From contig CACSJR010000019.1 of NCBI GenBank assembly GCA_902706235.1, positions 43,244 to 107,243 on the forward strand: a stretch of DNA of 64,000 nucleotides. Direction: 5' to 3'. Below the pieces are notes generated by a model. That model had not been told where the DNA came from, did not search any database, and saw only the letters and a program-made list of their open reading frames with translations. Positions 46,380 to 56,447 of this stretch are shown here, piece by piece; within the stretch, counting starts at the first letter, position 1; each line of letters begins with the position of its first letter. The position numbers were made by a program, and so were the translations under genes. This stretch comes from Citrobacter sp. 18056. Its GTDB lineage: Bacteria; Pseudomonadota; Gammaproteobacteria; Enterobacterales; Enterobacteriaceae.

Positions 46380-48206
46380 TTACGCTTCTTTTGGCCCACG
46401 GCCAGCACGTTTACGGTCGTTCTCGGTCAGGTGACGTTTACGGATACGGACAGAAGTAGGTGTTACTTCTACCAGTTCGTCGTCATCGATGAACTCAAGA
46501 GCCTGTTCCAGGGACATCTTCTGTGCAGGAACCAGAGTTGTCGCTTCGTCAGTACCGGACGCACGCATGTTGGTCAGTTTCTTACCGGTCAGGCAGTTTA
46601 CAGTCAGGTCGTTAGAACGACTGTGAATACCGATGATCTGGCCTTCGTAAACTTCTGCACCGTGACCCAGGAACAGCTTACCGCGGTCCTGCAGGCTGAA
46701 CAGCGCAAACGCGACTGCTTTACCCTGGCCGTTGGAGATCAGCACGCCGTTGTTACGCTGGCCGATTTCGCCCGGACGAACGTCGTCGTAGTGGCTGAAG
46801 GTGGAGTACAGCAGACCAGTACCGGAAGTCATGGTCATGAACTCAGTACGGAAGCCGATCAGGCCACGCGCTGGGATCAGGTAATCCAGACGAATACGGC
46901 CTTTGCCGTCAGGGATCATGTCTTTGACATCGCCCTTACGCTCACCCATAGCCTGCATTACAGAACCCTGGTGCGTTTCTTCGATATCCAGAGTTACGTT
47001 TTCGAACGGCTCTTGCATACGGCCATCGATCATACGGTTGATAACTTTCGGACGGGACACAGCCAGTTCGAAGCCTTCACGACGCATGTTTTCGATAAGA
47101 ACGGACAGGTGCAGTTCACCACGACCGGATACACGGAATGCATCCGCATCTTCGGTTTCTTCAACACGCAGTGCCACGTTGTGCACCAGCTCTTTGTTCA
47201 GGCGGTCGAGGATCTGACGTGAAGTCACGTACTTACCTTCTTTACCACAGAACGGAGAGGTGTTGACGTTGAAGAACATGGTTACGGTCGGTTCATCAAC
47301 AGACAGCGCTGGCAGCGCTTCTACCGCCTGCACGTCGCAGATGGTGTCAGAGATGTTCAGTTCGCCCAGACCGGTGATTGCGATGATGTCGCCAGCTTCC
47401 GCTTCAGCAGATTCGATACGTTCCAGACCGAGGTGGCCCAGGACTTTACCGACTTTACCGTTACGGGTTTTGCCTTCGCTATCAATGATAGTGACTTGCT
47501 GGTTCGGCTTCACTTTACCGCGTTTGATGCGGCCGATGCCGATAACACCCACGTAGCTGTTGTAGTCCAGCTGGGAGATTTGCATCTGCAGCGGGCCATC
47601 AAGGTCAACGTTTGGTGCTTTAACGTGGTCAACAATCGCCTGGTACAGCGGGGTCATATCTTCCGCCATATCGGTGTGATCGTTACCCGCAATACCCATC
47701 AGTGCAGATGCATAGATGATTGGGAAGTCGAGCTGTTCGTCAGTCGCATCCAGGTTTACGAACAGGTCGAAGACCTGATCAACAACCCAGTCAGGACGTG
47801 CGCCAGGACGGTCAACCTTGTTGATAACCACGATTGGCTTCAAACCATGGGCAAATGCCTTTTTGGTTACGAAGCGCGTCTGCGGCATTGGGCCATCCAT
47901 TGCGTCAACGACCAGCAGAACGGAGTCTACCATGGACATTACACGTTCAACTTCACCACCGAAGTCGGCGTGCCCTGGGGTATCAACGATGTTGATACGG
48001 TAGTCATTCCATTTGATAGCGGTGTTTTTAGCGAGGATGGTAATCCCACGCTCTTTCTCCAAATCATTGGAGTCCATCACGCGTTCGGTGGCTTCAGCAC
48101 GTTCGTTACTGAAAGTACCAGATTGCTGCAGCAGCTTATCAACCAGGGTAGTTTTACCATGGTCGACGTGCGCGATGATGGCGATGTTACGCAGATTTTC
48201 GATCAC
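46380..48206 (-). CDS. typA: Ribosome-binding GTPase TypA/BipA
   Basis: A 608-residue translational GTPase (E. coli 607). The G domain has [14 protein letters not shown] (G1), the [12 protein letters not shown] switch II (G3) and [12 protein letters not shown] (G4). EF-G-like domains and the BipA-specific C-terminus ([19 protein letters not shown]) follow. It binds the ribosome and helps 50S assembly and stress or cold growth. It is divergent from glnA, as in E. coli. The strongly biased codon use creates long false ORFs on the opposite strand. Confidence 0.98.
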   Translation of the reverse strand: MIENLRNIAIIAHVDHGKTTLVDKLLQQSGTFSNERAEATERVMDSNDLEKERGITILAKNTAIKWNDYRINIVDTPGHADFGGEVERVMSMVDSVLLVVDAMDGPMPQTRFVTKKAFAHGLKPIVVINKVDRPGARPDWVVDQVFDLFVNLDATDEQLDFPIIYASALMGIAGNDHTDMAEDMTPLYQAIVDHVKAPNVDLDGPLQMQISQLDYNSYVGVIGIGRIKRGKVKPNQQVTIIDSEGKTRNGKVGKVLGHLGLERIESAEAEAGDIIAITGLGELNISDTICDVQAVEALPALSVDEPTVTMFFNVNTSPFCGKEGKYVTSRQILDRLNKELVHNVALRVEETEDADAFRVSGRGELHLSVLIENMRREGFELAVSRPKVINRMIDGRMQEPFENVTLDIEETHQGSVMQAMGERKGDVKDMIPDGKGRIRLDYLIPARGLIGFRTEFMTMTSGTGLLYSTFSHYDDVRPGEIGQRNNGVLISNGQGKAVAFALFSLQDRGKLFLGHGAEVYEGQIIGIHSRSNDLTVNCLTGKKLTNMRASGTDEATTLVPAQKMSLEQALEFIDDDELVEVTPTSVRIRKRHLTENDRKRAGRGPKEA

Positions 48207-48312
48207 AACTTTGCCTCAGGCATTAGAAATAGCGCGTTATTGTACACGGATTAATCGCAGGACTAAACAGGATCACAAACATCCTCTGCAAACAAGTATC
48301 GCAGAGTTGTCG

Positions 48313-48495
48313 TGTGATCGCTTTCACGAAGAGTAAAAAGGGCCTAATCACGCAAATTGCACCAAAACAGTGCCCGCATTTCACACATGAGCACTATTTT
48401 GGTGCAAGATATCCATCGTGGTGCAGCCCTTTTGCACTATGGTGCGCATCATAACGCCTTTTGGGGTGTATTTAAAAGTTGGCACAGATTTCGCT
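48313..48495 (+). promoter_or_regulatory. glnA control region: CRP, NtrC and sigma-54 sites
   Basis: CRP site TGTGATCGCTTTCACG at 48313-48328 (for glnAp1). High-affinity NtrC sites TGCACCAAAACAGTGC at 48358-48373 and GCACTATTTTGGTGCA at 48391-48406. Weaker NtrC-like sequence at about 48430-48446. Sigma-54 promoter TGGCAC-N5-TCGCT at 48480-48495 (glnAp2). This is the known enteric glnA layout. It fills the 380-base gap between typA and glnA; the typA promoter must also lie here. Confidence 0.9.
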
Positions 48496-48586
48496 TTATC
48501 TTTTTCAAGGCAACAACGCCATATTAAGCAGTGCCAAGAATAGTTCGTTACCACGACGACACTGACAAATCCGGGAGAGTTTAAGT

Positions 48587-49996
48587 ATGTCCGCTGAACA
48601 CGTTTTGACGATGCTGAACGAGCATGAAGTGAAGTTTGTTGATCTGCGCTTCACCGATACCAAAGGTAAAGAACAGCACGTCACAATTCCTGCTCATCAG
48701 GTAAATGCCGAGTTCTTCGAAGAAGGCAAAATGTTTGACGGCTCCTCTATCGGTGGCTGGAAAGGTATCAACGAATCTGACATGGTTCTGATGCCAGACG
48801 CTTCCACTGCTGTCATGGACCCGTTCTTCGAAGAGTCTACTCTGATCATTCGTTGTGACATCCTTGAGCCTGGCACTCTGCAGGGCTACGACCGTGACCC
48901 GCGCTCCATCGCTAAACGCGCTGAAGAATACCTGCGTTCCACCGGCATCGCAGACACCGTTCTGTTCGGGCCAGAGCCAGAGTTCTTCCTGTTCGATGAT
49001 GTGCGTTTCGGTAGCTCTATTTCCGGCTCCCACGTTGCTATCGATGATATCGAAGGCGCATGGAACACCGGCACCAAATACGAAGGCGGCAACAAAGGCC
49101 ACCGTCCAGCGGTTAAAGGCGGTTACTTCCCGGTTCCACCAGTCGATTCCGCACAGGACCTGCGTTCTACCATGTGTCTGGTGATGGAAGAAATGGGCCT
49201 GGTTGTTGAAGCTCACCACCACGAAGTAGCAACTGCTGGTCAGAACGAAGTGGCAACCCGCTTCAACACCATGACCAAAAAAGCTGACGAAATTCAGATC
49301 TACAAATATGTGGTTCACAACGTCGCGCACCGTTTCGGTAAAACCGCGACTTTCATGCCAAAACCTATGTTCGGTGATAACGGTTCCGGTATGCACTGCC
49401 ACATGTCCCTGTCCAAGAACGGTACTAACCTGTTCGCGGGTGACAAATATGCAGGTCTGTCTGAGCAGGCACTGTTCTACATCGGTGGCGTAATCAAACA
49501 CGCTAAAGCGATCAACGCCCTGGCGAACCCAACCACCAACTCCTACAAGCGTCTGGTCCCGGGTTACGAAGCACCGGTTATGCTGGCTTACTCTGCCCGT
49601 AACCGTTCTGCATCTATCCGTATCCCAGTGGTTGCGTCTCCGAAAGCACGTCGTATCGAAGTGCGCTTCCCGGACCCAGCGGCTAACCCGTATCTGTGCT
49701 TCGCAGCTCTGCTGATGGCTGGTCTTGACGGTATCAAGAACAAGATCCACCCAGGCGAAGCAATGGACAAAAACCTGTACGACCTGCCGCCAGAAGAAGC
49801 GAAAGAGATCCCACAGGTTGCAGGTTCTCTGGAAGAAGCACTGAACTGCCTGAACGAAGACCGCGAGTTCCTGACTGCGGGCGGCGTGTTCACTGACGAA
49901 GCGATCGATGCTTACATCGCTCTGCGCGTTGAAGAAAACGACCGCGTTCGCATGACTCCGCATCCGGTAGAGTTCGAGCTGTACTACAGCGTTTAA
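48587..49996 (+). CDS. glnA: Glutamine synthetase GlnA
   Basis: A 469-residue type I glutamine synthetase (E. coli 469). It joins glutamate and ammonia with ATP as a dodecamer. Visible motifs are [17 protein letters not shown], the [13 protein letters not shown] metal-site segment, the [20 protein letters not shown]/glutamate site and the NLYDLPPEE adenylylation loop with its Tyr. It is controlled by NtrC with sigma-54 and by CRP through the upstream region, and first in glnALG. A diverged ERIC element and a terminator separate it from glnL. Confidence 0.99.
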   Translation: MSAEHVLTMLNEHEVKFVDLRFTDTKGKEQHVTIPAHQVNAEFFEEGKMFDGSSIGGWKGINESDMVLMPDASTAVMDPFFEESTLIIRCDILEPGTLQGYDRDPRSIAKRAEEYLRSTGIADTVLFGPEPEFFLFDDVRFGSSISGSHVAIDDIEGAWNTGTKYEGGNKGHRPAVKGGYFPVPPVDSAQDLRSTMCLVMEEMGLVVEAHHHEVATAGQNEVATRFNTMTKKADEIQIYKYVVHNVAHRFGKTATFMPKPMFGDNGSGMHCHMSLSKNGTNLFAGDKYAGLSEQALFYIGGVIKHAKAINALANPTTNSYKRLVPGYEAPVMLAYSARNRSASIRIPVVASPKARRIEVRFPDPAANPYLCFAALLMAGLDGIKNKIHPGEAMDKNLYDLPPEEAKEIPQVAGSLEEALNCLNEDREFLTAGGVFTDEAIDAYIALRVEENDRVRMTPHPVEFELYYSV

Positions 49997-50002
49997 GAAG
50001 TT

Positions 50003-50130
50003 AGTCATCTCCGATGGTTTTCGCGTTGGAACAAGGCGGCAACTGAGTAAGTCCCAATGAGCTTAGTCCACTAAGTGATTTGGGCGAACAAAGGCAGCCA
50101 ACACTGTTGCAGCGTGAAGGACACGGAGAT
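50003..50130. repeat. Diverged ERIC element between glnA and glnL
   Basis: AGTCCCAATGAGCTTAGTCC and ACTAAGTGATTTGGGCGA are recognisable, decayed copies of the ERIC core. Outer inverted arms (TTCGCGTTGGAAC and TTGCAGCGTGAAGG) match those of the intact copy at 16847-16970. It lies between the glnA stop and the glnA terminator. Confidence 0.7.
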
Positions 50131-50152
50131 TGAGTTGCCGTGGAAACTTTTG

Positions 50153-50176
50153 GCCCATCTTAGGATGGGCTTTTTT
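50153..50176 (+). terminator. Intrinsic terminator after glnA
   Basis: GCCCATC, TTAG loop, GATGGGC, then six T. It limits read-through from glnA to glnLG, as known in E. coli. Confidence 0.92.
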
Positions 50177-50227
50177 CTCCAGCAACAGTCTGATATCAGG
50201 CGCTTTGCGGAAGAAAACCGCTATAAT

Positions 50228-50244
50228 GCACTAAATTGGTGCAC
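50228..50244 (+). promoter_or_regulatory. NtrC site at the glnL promoter
   Basis: TGCACTAAATTGGTGCA is a near-perfect NtrC palindrome 21 bases before the glnL start. In E. coli NtrC-P bound here represses the weak glnL promoter. Confidence 0.85.
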
Positions 50245-50264
50245 ACCTTTCAGGAGACTGCCGG

Positions 50265-51314
50265 ATGGCAACAGGCGTGCTGCCCGATGCTGGGCAGATC
50301 CTCAATTCTTTAATCAACAGTATCCTACTGGTCGATGACGAGCTGGCGGTTCATTACGCCAACCCGGCAGCGCAGCAGCTGCTCGCCCAGAGTTCGCGTA
50401 AATTATTCGGTACACCGCTGCCGGAACTGTTGAGTTATTTTTCCCTGAACATTGAGCTGATGCAGGAAAGTCTGCTGGCAGGACAGGGTTTCACGGACAA
50501 CGAAGTGACGTTGGTCATTGATGGCCGCTCGCACATTCTGTCGTTGACCGCTCAACGGCTGCCTGATGGCCTTATCCTGCTCGAGATGGCGCCGATGGAT
50601 AACCAGCGTCGTCTGAGCCAGGAACAGCTGCAGCATGCTCAGCAGGTCGCTGCACGCGATTTGGTGCGCGGTCTGGCCCATGAAATCAAGAACCCGCTTG
50701 GCGGCCTGCGCGGCGCGGCTCAGCTTTTGAGTAAAGCGCTGCCCGACCCGTCACTGCTGGAATACACCAAAGTTATCATTGAGCAGGCCGATCGCCTGCG
50801 CAATCTAGTGGACAGGCTTCTTGGTCCACAGCAGCCAGGAATGCATGTCACTGAAAGCATTCACAAAGTTGCTGAACGTGTGGTGAAACTGGTGTCGATG
50901 GAGCTTCCGGACAACGTGCGTTTAACACGTGATTATGATCCAAGCTTACCGGAATTACCGCACGATCCCGACCAGATAGAGCAAGTTTTACTGAATATCG
51001 TGCGTAATGCTCTACAAGCACTGGGCCCGGAAGGCGGCGAAATTATTCTGCGTACCCGTACCGCGTTCCAGTTAACGCTCCACGGCGTACGTTACCGTCT
51101 TACCGCCCGCATTGACGTAGAAGACAACGGACCGGGCATCCCCTCTCACCTGCAGGATACGCTGTTTTATCCGATGGTCAGTGGGCGCGAAGGCGGCACC
51201 GGTCTGGGCTTATCCATCGCCCGAAGCTTGATCGATCAACACTCCGGCAAAATTGAGTTCAACAGTTGGCCGGGCCATACAGAATTTTCGGTTTACCTGC
51301 CCATTCGGAAATAG
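50265..51314 (+). CDS. glnL: Nitrogen sensor kinase GlnL (NtrB)
   Basis: A 349-residue cytoplasmic histidine kinase/phosphatase (E. coli 349). N-terminal PAS domain at about 10-110. Phosphorylated His139 in [16 protein letters not shown]-binding N box ([11 protein letters not shown]), G1 ([10 protein letters not shown]) and G2 ([10 protein letters not shown]). With PII protein it phosphorylates or dephosphorylates GlnG according to nitrogen supply. An NtrC site lies over its promoter. Confidence 0.98.
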   Translation: MATGVLPDAGQILNSLINSILLVDDELAVHYANPAAQQLLAQSSRKLFGTPLPELLSYFSLNIELMQESLLAGQGFTDNEVTLVIDGRSHILSLTAQRLPDGLILLEMAPMDNQRRLSQEQLQHAQQVAARDLVRGLAHEIKNPLGGLRGAAQLLSKALPDPSLLEYTKVIIEQADRLRNLVDRLLGPQQPGMHVTESIHKVAERVVKLVSMELPDNVRLTRDYDPSLPELPHDPDQIEQVLLNIVRNALQALGPEGGEIILRTRTAFQLTLHGVRYRLTARIDVEDNGPGIPSHLQDTLFYPMVSGREGGTGLGLSIARSLIDQHSGKIEFNSWPGHTEFSVYLPIRK

Positions 51315-51325
51315 AGGTGCATTTT

Positions 51326-52735
51326 ATGCAACGAGGGATAGTCTGGATCGTTGATGACGATAGTTCCATCCGTTGGGTGCTTGAACGCGCGCTCACCGGG
51401 GCAGGATTAACCTGCACCACGTTTGAAAGTGGTAGCGAAGTGCTCGACGCGCTGGCCAGCAAGACGCCGGACGTGCTGCTGTCTGATATCCGAATGCCTG
51501 GTATGGACGGGCTGGCGTTGCTCAAACAGATTAAACAACGCCATCCGATGCTCCCTGTCATCATAATGACGGCCCATTCCGATCTGGATGCGGCCGTGAG
51601 CGCCTACCAGCAAGGGGCTTTCGACTATCTGCCGAAGCCGTTTGATATCGACGAAGCGGTAGCACTGGTCGAACGGGCGATTAGCCACTATCAGGAACAG
51701 CAGCAACCGCGCAATGTGCAGGTCAACGGGCCGACAACGGACATTATTGGCGAAGCGCCTGCGATGCAGGACGTGTTCCGCATTATCGGCCGTCTTTCCC
51801 GTTCGTCTATTAGCGTCCTGATCAACGGTGAATCCGGGACCGGTAAAGAGCTGGTTGCTCATGCCCTGCATCGCCATAGCCCTCGCGCGAAATCACCTTT
51901 CATCGCGCTGAACATGGCGGCAATTCCTAAAGATTTGATTGAGTCTGAACTGTTTGGCCACGAAAAAGGCGCGTTTACTGGGGCGAATACTATTCGTCAG
52001 GGCCGCTTTGAACAGGCCGACGGCGGGACGCTGTTCTTAGATGAAATCGGCGATATGCCGCTGGATGTGCAGACGCGTCTGCTCCGCGTGCTGGCCGATG
52101 GTCAGTTTTATCGCGTGGGTGGTTATGCGCCGGTGAAAGTGGATGTCCGCATCATTGCGGCAACGCACCAGAACCTTGAGCTGCGCGTACAGGAAGGTAA
52201 ATTCCGTGAGGATTTATTCCACCGCCTGAACGTCATCCGGGTGCATCTGCCACCGCTGCGCGAACGCCGGGAAGACATTCCGCGTCTTGCGCGTCATTTC
52301 TTGCAGGATGCGGCCCGCGAGCTTGGCGTTGAAGCCAAACAGCTTCATGCCGAAACCGAAGCCGCATTAACGCGCCTCGCGTGGCCAGGGAACGTACGCC
52401 AGTTGGAAAACACCTGCCGCTGGCTGACGGTGATGGCCGCCGGTCAGGAAGTGCTGATTCAGGATCTGCCCGCAGAGCTGTTTGAGAGCAGCGTGCCGGA
52501 CAGCCCATCTCATTCGCTGCCTGACAGCTGGGCAACGCTGCTGGCCCAGTGGGCTGACCGCGCGCTGCGTTCCGGTCATCAAAACCTGCTCTCTGAAGCG
52601 CAACCGGAAATGGAGCGTACGCTGCTAACTACCGCCCTACGTCATACCCAGGGGCACAAACAGGAAGCCGCGCGCTTGCTCGGCTGGGGTCGAAATACCC
52701 TGACGCGGAAGCTGAAAGAGTTAGGAATGGAGTAG
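51326..52735 (+). CDS. glnG: Nitrogen response regulator GlnG (NtrC)
   Basis: A 469-residue sigma-54 activator (E. coli 469). Receiver domain with Asp54 ([12 protein letters not shown]). AAA+ domain with Walker A GESGTGKE, the sigma-54 contact loop GAFTGAN and Walker [15 protein letters not shown]-terminal Fis-type HTH ends [12 protein letters not shown]. The ATG at 51326 lies 11 bases after glnL, with GAGG upstream. Phosphorylated GlnG turns on glnAp2. A terminator follows at 52759-52783. Confidence 0.98.
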   Translation: MQRGIVWIVDDDSSIRWVLERALTGAGLTCTTFESGSEVLDALASKTPDVLLSDIRMPGMDGLALLKQIKQRHPMLPVIIMTAHSDLDAAVSAYQQGAFDYLPKPFDIDEAVALVERAISHYQEQQQPRNVQVNGPTTDIIGEAPAMQDVFRIIGRLSRSSISVLINGESGTGKELVAHALHRHSPRAKSPFIALNMAAIPKDLIESELFGHEKGAFTGANTIRQGRFEQADGGTLFLDEIGDMPLDVQTRLLRVLADGQFYRVGGYAPVKVDVRIIAATHQNLELRVQEGKFREDLFHRLNVIRVHLPPLRERREDIPRLARHFLQDAARELGVEAKQLHAETEAALTRLAWPGNVRQLENTCRWLTVMAAGQEVLIQDLPAELFESSVPDSPSHSLPDSWATLLAQWADRALRSGHQNLLSEAQPEMERTLLTTALRHTQGHKQEAARLLGWGRNTLTRKLKELGME

Positions 52736-52758
52736 TCCGTTTGAGATTGCTGATAGTG

Positions 52759-52783
52759 AAACGGGCCATTCGGCCCGTTTTTT
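52759..52783 (+). terminator. Intrinsic terminator between convergent glnG and hemN
   Basis: AAACGGGCC, ATTC loop, GGCCCGTTT and a T-run end glnG. The A-rich left side makes it usable for hemN from the other strand too. Confidence 0.92.
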
Positions 52784-54155
52784 ATATCACGCGTGAGAAC
52801 TGCTGCATCCGCGCTTTCTGGCGCAGATAGGTATCGAAACACATGCAGATGTTGCGGATCAGCAACCGCCCTTTCGCCGTCACCTGAATACCTTGCGCAT
52901 TCACGTCCACCAGCCCATCTTTCGCCAGTGGCGCCAGCAGCGTTAAATCTTCGGCAAAGTATTGCTGGAAATCTAACGCCCATTGCGTCTCGACATCAGC
53001 AAAATCAAGGCGGAAGTTACAAATCAGCGCCTTGATCACATCGCGGCGAATGCAGTCGTCCTGGGTGAGCGCAATGCCACGCCACAGCGCGTTCCCGCTT
53101 TCGTCTACCTGCTGATAATAGCGCTTCAGCTCTTTCTGGTTCTGCGCATAGCTGTCGCCAATCATGCTGATGGCTGAAACACCGAGCCCCAACAAATCGC
53201 TGTCACCCTGGGTGGTATAACCCTGGAAATTGCGGTGCAGTACACCTTCACGCTGGGCAATCGCCAGCTCATCACCCGGACGTGCAAAGTGGTCCATACC
53301 GATAAACTGATAACCGGTTTCGGTCAGCGAGGTGATTGTTTCCTGCAGGATGTCGAGCTTTTGCTGAGCCGACGGTAAATCTTCGTCTTTGATTTTACGC
53401 TGTGCCGCGAACAGCGTTGGCATGTGCGCGTAGTTAAACACGCTCAGCCGGTCGGGATTCAGCTCTGCAACCCGCTTAAGGGTAAAGGCAAAGCTCTCCG
53501 GTGTTTGCTTCGGCAGGCCGTAAATCAGGTCGATATTGGTCGACGTGAAGCCAATCTCGCGGGCGCGGTTCAGCAATGCAAAGATAAACTCTTCGTCCTG
53601 CTCACGGTTTACCAGGCGCTGAACCTCTTTATTGAAGTCCTGCACGCCCATACTCAGGCGGTTAAAACCTTCGCTGCGCAAGTGATCCAGCACGTCCAGT
53701 TCGATTTCACGCGGGTCGACCTCAATGGAAATCTCAGCATCCGCAATAAAATCAAAATGCCCGCGCAGGAGCTGCATCAGGCGGCTGATTTGCCCTTTGT
53801 TCAGATAGGTTGGCGTCCCGCCGCCCCAGTGCAGCTGGCTGACCTTGCGGCCGGCAAACAATGGCGCACGGTGGACAATTTCCTGTTCCAGCGCGTCGAG
53901 GTACTGATCGGCTTTGTGCTGCTGGCGGGTGACAATCTTATTGCAGCCGCAGAAGTAGCAGAGCTTATGGCAAAACGGGATGTGAACGTACAGCGACAGC
54001 GGACGTTCAGGATAACGGGCAACTGCCTGTTGAAAGTCGGTTTCGCTGAACGCGTCGGAAAATTCCAGCGCGGTGGGGTATGAGGTATAACGTGGCCCGG
54101 AATAGTTGTACTTCTGGATCAGGGCCAAATCCCAGTCGATTAACTGCTCAGACAT
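52782..54155 (-). CDS. hemN: Oxygen-independent coproporphyrinogen III oxidase HemN
   Basis: A 457-residue radical-SAM enzyme (E. coli 457) that makes protoporphyrinogen IX without oxygen. It has the Cys-x3-Cys-x2-Cys cluster motif in HIPFCHKLCYFCGCNK, the SAM-binding GGGTPTYL and the C-terminal HemN domain. The ATG at 54155 with AAGGAG upstream gives the family N-terminus MSEQLIDWDLALIQKY. Its ribosome site lies inside the end of the small ORF upstream. Confidence 0.98.
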   Translation of the reverse strand: MSEQLIDWDLALIQKYNYSGPRYTSYPTALEFSDAFSETDFQQAVARYPERPLSLYVHIPFCHKLCYFCGCNKIVTRQQHKADQYLDALEQEIVHRAPLFAGRKVSQLHWGGGTPTYLNKGQISRLMQLLRGHFDFIADAEISIEVDPREIELDVLDHLRSEGFNRLSMGVQDFNKEVQRLVNREQDEEFIFALLNRAREIGFTSTNIDLIYGLPKQTPESFAFTLKRVAELNPDRLSVFNYAHMPTLFAAQRKIKDEDLPSAQQKLDILQETITSLTETGYQFIGMDHFARPGDELAIAQREGVLHRNFQGYTTQGDSDLLGLGVSAISMIGDSYAQNQKELKRYYQQVDESGNALWRGIALTQDDCIRRDVIKALICNFRLDFADVETQWALDFQQYFAEDLTLLAPLAKDGLVDVNAQGIQVTAKGRLLIRNICMCFDTYLRQKARMQQFSRVI

Positions 54156-54157
54156 GC

Positions 54158-54340
54158 TTACTCCTTCCGGTGGTATCGCGAACGACGACGGCGTGCCGGC
54201 TGACCCGTCATTCGGGTACTCAGCCGGTTGCGCAGCCAATGCTGACGCCGCGACAACCGTCGTAGTTTAACGAATAACCACCCCAGATAACACATAACCA
54301 AAAGGGTTATAAGCAGGACAGGCAGTCCGAAGGGGTGCAA
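54158..54340 (-). CDS. Possible 60-residue basic single-pass membrane protein
   Basis: A frame with a TTG start two bases after the yihI stop, running to a TAA two bases before hemN. It reads as a hydrophobic helix (PVLLITLLVMCYLGWLFVKL) followed by a very basic tail rich in Arg. It fills the whole 188-base gap, and the hemN ribosome site forms its last two codons (Lys-Glu). I do not recognise the family. The spacing between yihI and hemN in E. coli is about the same by recall. The layout suits a coupled small gene, but the TTG start and lack of a clear ribosome site leave doubt. Confidence 0.4.
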   Translation of the reverse strand: MHPFGLPVLLITLLVMCYLGWLFVKLRRLSRRQHWLRNRLSTRMTGQPARRRRSRYHRKE

Positions 54341-54343
54341 ACG

Positions 54344-54859
54344 TTAGTTTCCGCCTTTCAGCAAACGCATCATGTCTTCTTTGCCTTCGTCTTCTTCTTC
54401 GTCTTCATCGTCGTCGTAAGAAAGACCCAGTTCTTGCATCAGCGCATCAATGCGGTCGAGTTTTGCGTCAACCCAGGTTTGTTCTTCGGCGCTAAGGGCT
54501 TCGCCCTTCTCGAGACGTTCCAGTAGCGCGTCCAGGCGCTCATCGTTTTCCAGTAAATCCAGCTCGGCCTGCGGTGAAAGCATAGGTTTCTCGCTCTTCG
54601 GTTTTTGCTGCCGGGTTACCGGACGCTCGACAGCGCCCAGCTGAATCGGAGTTTTACTGCCAATACGTGGATCTTTCTGTTGGCCCTGTTTCTTGCCACC
54701 AGTGCCAGCCTCACCGCCACTCGCGCGGCTACCTGCTGCGTGACCACGATGCTTTTTGGTGCGTTTACGGTCACGCGCTTCCTGATCAAGCTCTTCACGC
54801 GTCTTGCGACGGGCTTTGCCAGATGCTGTGCTACGCGGTGCGGATGTTGGTTTTTTCAT
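54344..54859 (-). CDS. yihI: GTPase-activating protein YihI for Der
   Basis: A 171-residue protein (E. coli 169) with a very basic N-terminal half ([20 protein letters not shown]) and an acidic C-terminus ([14 protein letters not shown]). YihI stimulates GTP hydrolysis by the ribosome-assembly GTPase Der and so affects 50S assembly. It is upstream of hemN on the same strand. The CsrC sRNA ends just before it. The middle part ([20 protein letters not shown]) matches the conserved helical core. Confidence 0.95.
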   Translation of the reverse strand: MKKPTSAPRSTASGKARRKTREELDQEARDRKRTKKHRGHAAGSRASGGEAGTGGKKQGQQKDPRIGSKTPIQLGAVERPVTRQQKPKSEKPMLSPQAELDLLENDERLDALLERLEKGEALSAEEQTWVDAKLDRIDALMQELGLSYDDDEDEEEDEGKEDMMRLLKGGN

Positions 54860-54926
54860 GATGATGGGTTTCTTTACGTTGTTTACTACAGTATAGAATT
54901 GAGCCGGAATCTAGCAGAAAGCAGAC

Positions 54927-55170
54927 AAAGAAAAAAGGCGACAGAGTAATCTGTCGCCTTTTTTCCTGACTCACAACCCATTACGGGTCTTACAATCCCT
55001 GTTTGCCAACAACTCACCCTGTTTTTCCCTGGCGCAGAACACTCCATGTCTTCTTCCTGATCCTTTTCCGACGTCTCCAGACGTTTGCCTCCTGGCAATT
55101 CCTTTGTCTTCGCCTCCTGGCGCTCCTGACCCTCTTCCTGAGTTCTTATCCTTTTCGGCATCCTCGCCTG
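54927..55170 (-). ncRNA. csrC: CsrC regulatory RNA
   Basis: An RNA of about 244 bases at the E. coli csrC locus (between yihI and engB), with closely matching sequence including GGGTCAGGAGCGCCAGGAGG, ACAGGGATTGTAAGACCCGT and the terminator. By eye it holds about fifteen GGA motifs, the CsrA-binding signature. It titrates CsrA and so relieves its repression of glycogen and biofilm genes. The 5' end near 55170 is estimated by comparison with the E. coli transcript. Its false ORFs should not be annotated. Confidence 0.92.
54929..54964 (-). terminator. Terminator of csrC
   Basis: GGCGACAGA and TCTGTCGCC form the stem with a GTAA/TTAC loop and T-runs on both strands. It is identical in form to the E. 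coli csrC terminator. Confidence 0.93.
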
Positions 55171-55442
55171 ATGAGGTGTACTTTACCGTTTTATCCTTAA
55201 CACTCAAGGGGGTATCTGGCATAAAAATGTCATTTCGGAATAATACTAAAAGCTAACCAATTGATTTAATTATAATCGATAAAAATAGCCCCTACGACTT
55301 CTCTGAAAGTTCGCATAGTAATAATGGTGAATGTCCTACAAAGAGAAGGGGAAATGCTTACACCCCCTATTCGACAAACACCGCCTTTTGCCATTGTTCA
55401 GGTATACTCCCCGCCATAGCCCGATTTTATGGAGACGACCCT

Positions 55443-56084
55443 TTGACTAACCTGAACTATCAACAGACGCATTTTGTTCTCAGTGCGCCTGATATTCGCC
55501 ACTTGCCATCCGATACCGGTATTGAAGTGGCATTTGCCGGTCGCTCCAATGCAGGTAAATCGAGCGCACTGAATACCCTGACCAACCAGAAAAGCCTGGC
55601 ACGTACGTCCAAAACACCGGGCCGTACGCAGCTCATCAACCTGTTTGAAGTCACTGAAGGCAAACGCGTTGTCGACTTACCGGGTTACGGCTACGCCGAA
55701 GTACCGGAAGAGATGAAGCTTAAATGGCAGCGAGCGCTGGGTGAGTACCTGGAAAAACGCTTGTGCCTGAAAGGGTTAGTCGTACTGATGGATATTCGCC
55801 ATCCGCTGAAAGACCTTGATAAGCAGATGATCGAATGGGCCGTCGACAGCAATATTGAAGTGTTGGTGCTGCTGACCAAAGCCGACAAACTGGCAAGCGG
55901 CGCGCGTAAAGCGCAGCTGAATATGGTGCGCGAAGCCGTGCAGGCCTTTAATGGCGATATTCAGGTAGAAGCGTTTTCTTCACTGAAGAAAATTGGCGTA
56001 GATTTATTGCGTAAGAAACTCGATACCTGGTACAGCGAAATTGCGCCTCAGGAAGAGCAAGAGGAAGAGACCGGCGGGGAATAA
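55443..56084 (+). CDS. engB: Ribosome biogenesis GTPase EngB (YihA/YsxC)
   Basis: A 213-residue GTPase (E. coli YihA 210) needed for 50S assembly. G1 [15 protein letters not shown]2 [10 protein letters not shown]3 [11 protein letters not shown] and G4 LLTKADKL are all visible. The start is TTG at 55443, giving [11 protein letters not shown] as in E. coli, with GGAG nine bases upstream. An ATG at 55429 opens a 5-codon frame that ends across this TTG. The stretch from the csrC 5' end to here (55171-55442) is AT-rich and must hold both promoters; I see no gene in it. Confidence 0.96.
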   Translation: MTNLNYQQTHFVLSAPDIRHLPSDTGIEVAFAGRSNAGKSSALNTLTNQKSLARTSKTPGRTQLINLFEVTEGKRVVDLPGYGYAEVPEEMKLKWQRALGEYLEKRLCLKGLVVLMDIRHPLKDLDKQMIEWAVDSNIEVLVLLTKADKLASGARKAQLNMVREAVQAFNGDIQVEAFSSLKKIGVDLLRKKLDTWYSEIAPQEEQEEETGGE

Positions 56085-56108
56085 TTCTGACCGGCGAATT
56101 ACCCAGAT

Positions 56109-56134
56109 AAGCGCGGCACTCTCCGCGCTTTTTG
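56109..56134 (+). terminator. Intrinsic terminator after engB
   Basis: AAGCGCGG and CCGCGCTT form the stem with a 6-base loop, followed by a T-run, 25 bases after the engB stop. Confidence 0.9.
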
Positions 56135-56148
56135 TTTTCTTTCGCGCA

Positions 56149-56257
56149 ATAAAAAACGCCCCAGTCATTACTGACTGGGGCGGCTAAATATTCAGCCAAA
56201 TCCGATTACGTGAAGTAAAAGGTCTGAAAGATAGAACATCTTACCTCTGTACCCTAC
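56149..56257 (-). ncRNA. spf: Spot 42 sRNA
   Basis: Almost identical to E. coli Spot 42: it starts GTAGGGTACAGAGGTAAG, contains CTTTCAGACCTTTTACTTCA, and ends with the GACTGGGGCG terminator hairpin and T-run. It lies downstream of polA on the same strand, its standard place. It is an Hfq-dependent sRNA repressed by CRP-cAMP that dampens secondary carbon metabolism, including galK. It and the engB terminator fill most of the 363 bases between engB and polA. Confidence 0.97.
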
Positions 56258-56447
56258 GCGAATAACTCTACTCTTTTTTCATGAGCCCAGAAAGCACTTT
56301 TTGTAGTTTTTTTTCACTTCTTACATAGCGAATTCCAATGATCATCACAAAACGCTATAAGTTATGTTGCTTACTTACAAAAAGTCCCGACGAAATCACC
56401 GGGCTTAAAACACGTATTTTGGCGAATATTCAGCCTGAGGCAGACGC

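Noticed and set aside
46431..48254. Long plus-strand frames (263 and 273 codons) inside typA
   Set aside because: They lie wholly within the highly codon-biased typA gene and show no domain; antisense shadows.
48581..50008. A 475-codon open frame on the strand opposite glnA
   Set aside because: It mirrors glnA almost exactly and comes from glnA codon bias. It has no ribosome site or recognisable domain, and its composition is typical of an antisense shadow.
54886..55222. Minus-strand frames of 91 and 83 codons
   Set aside because: They fall inside the csrC RNA gene and read only its GGA repeats as Glu/Gly/Arg-rich peptides.
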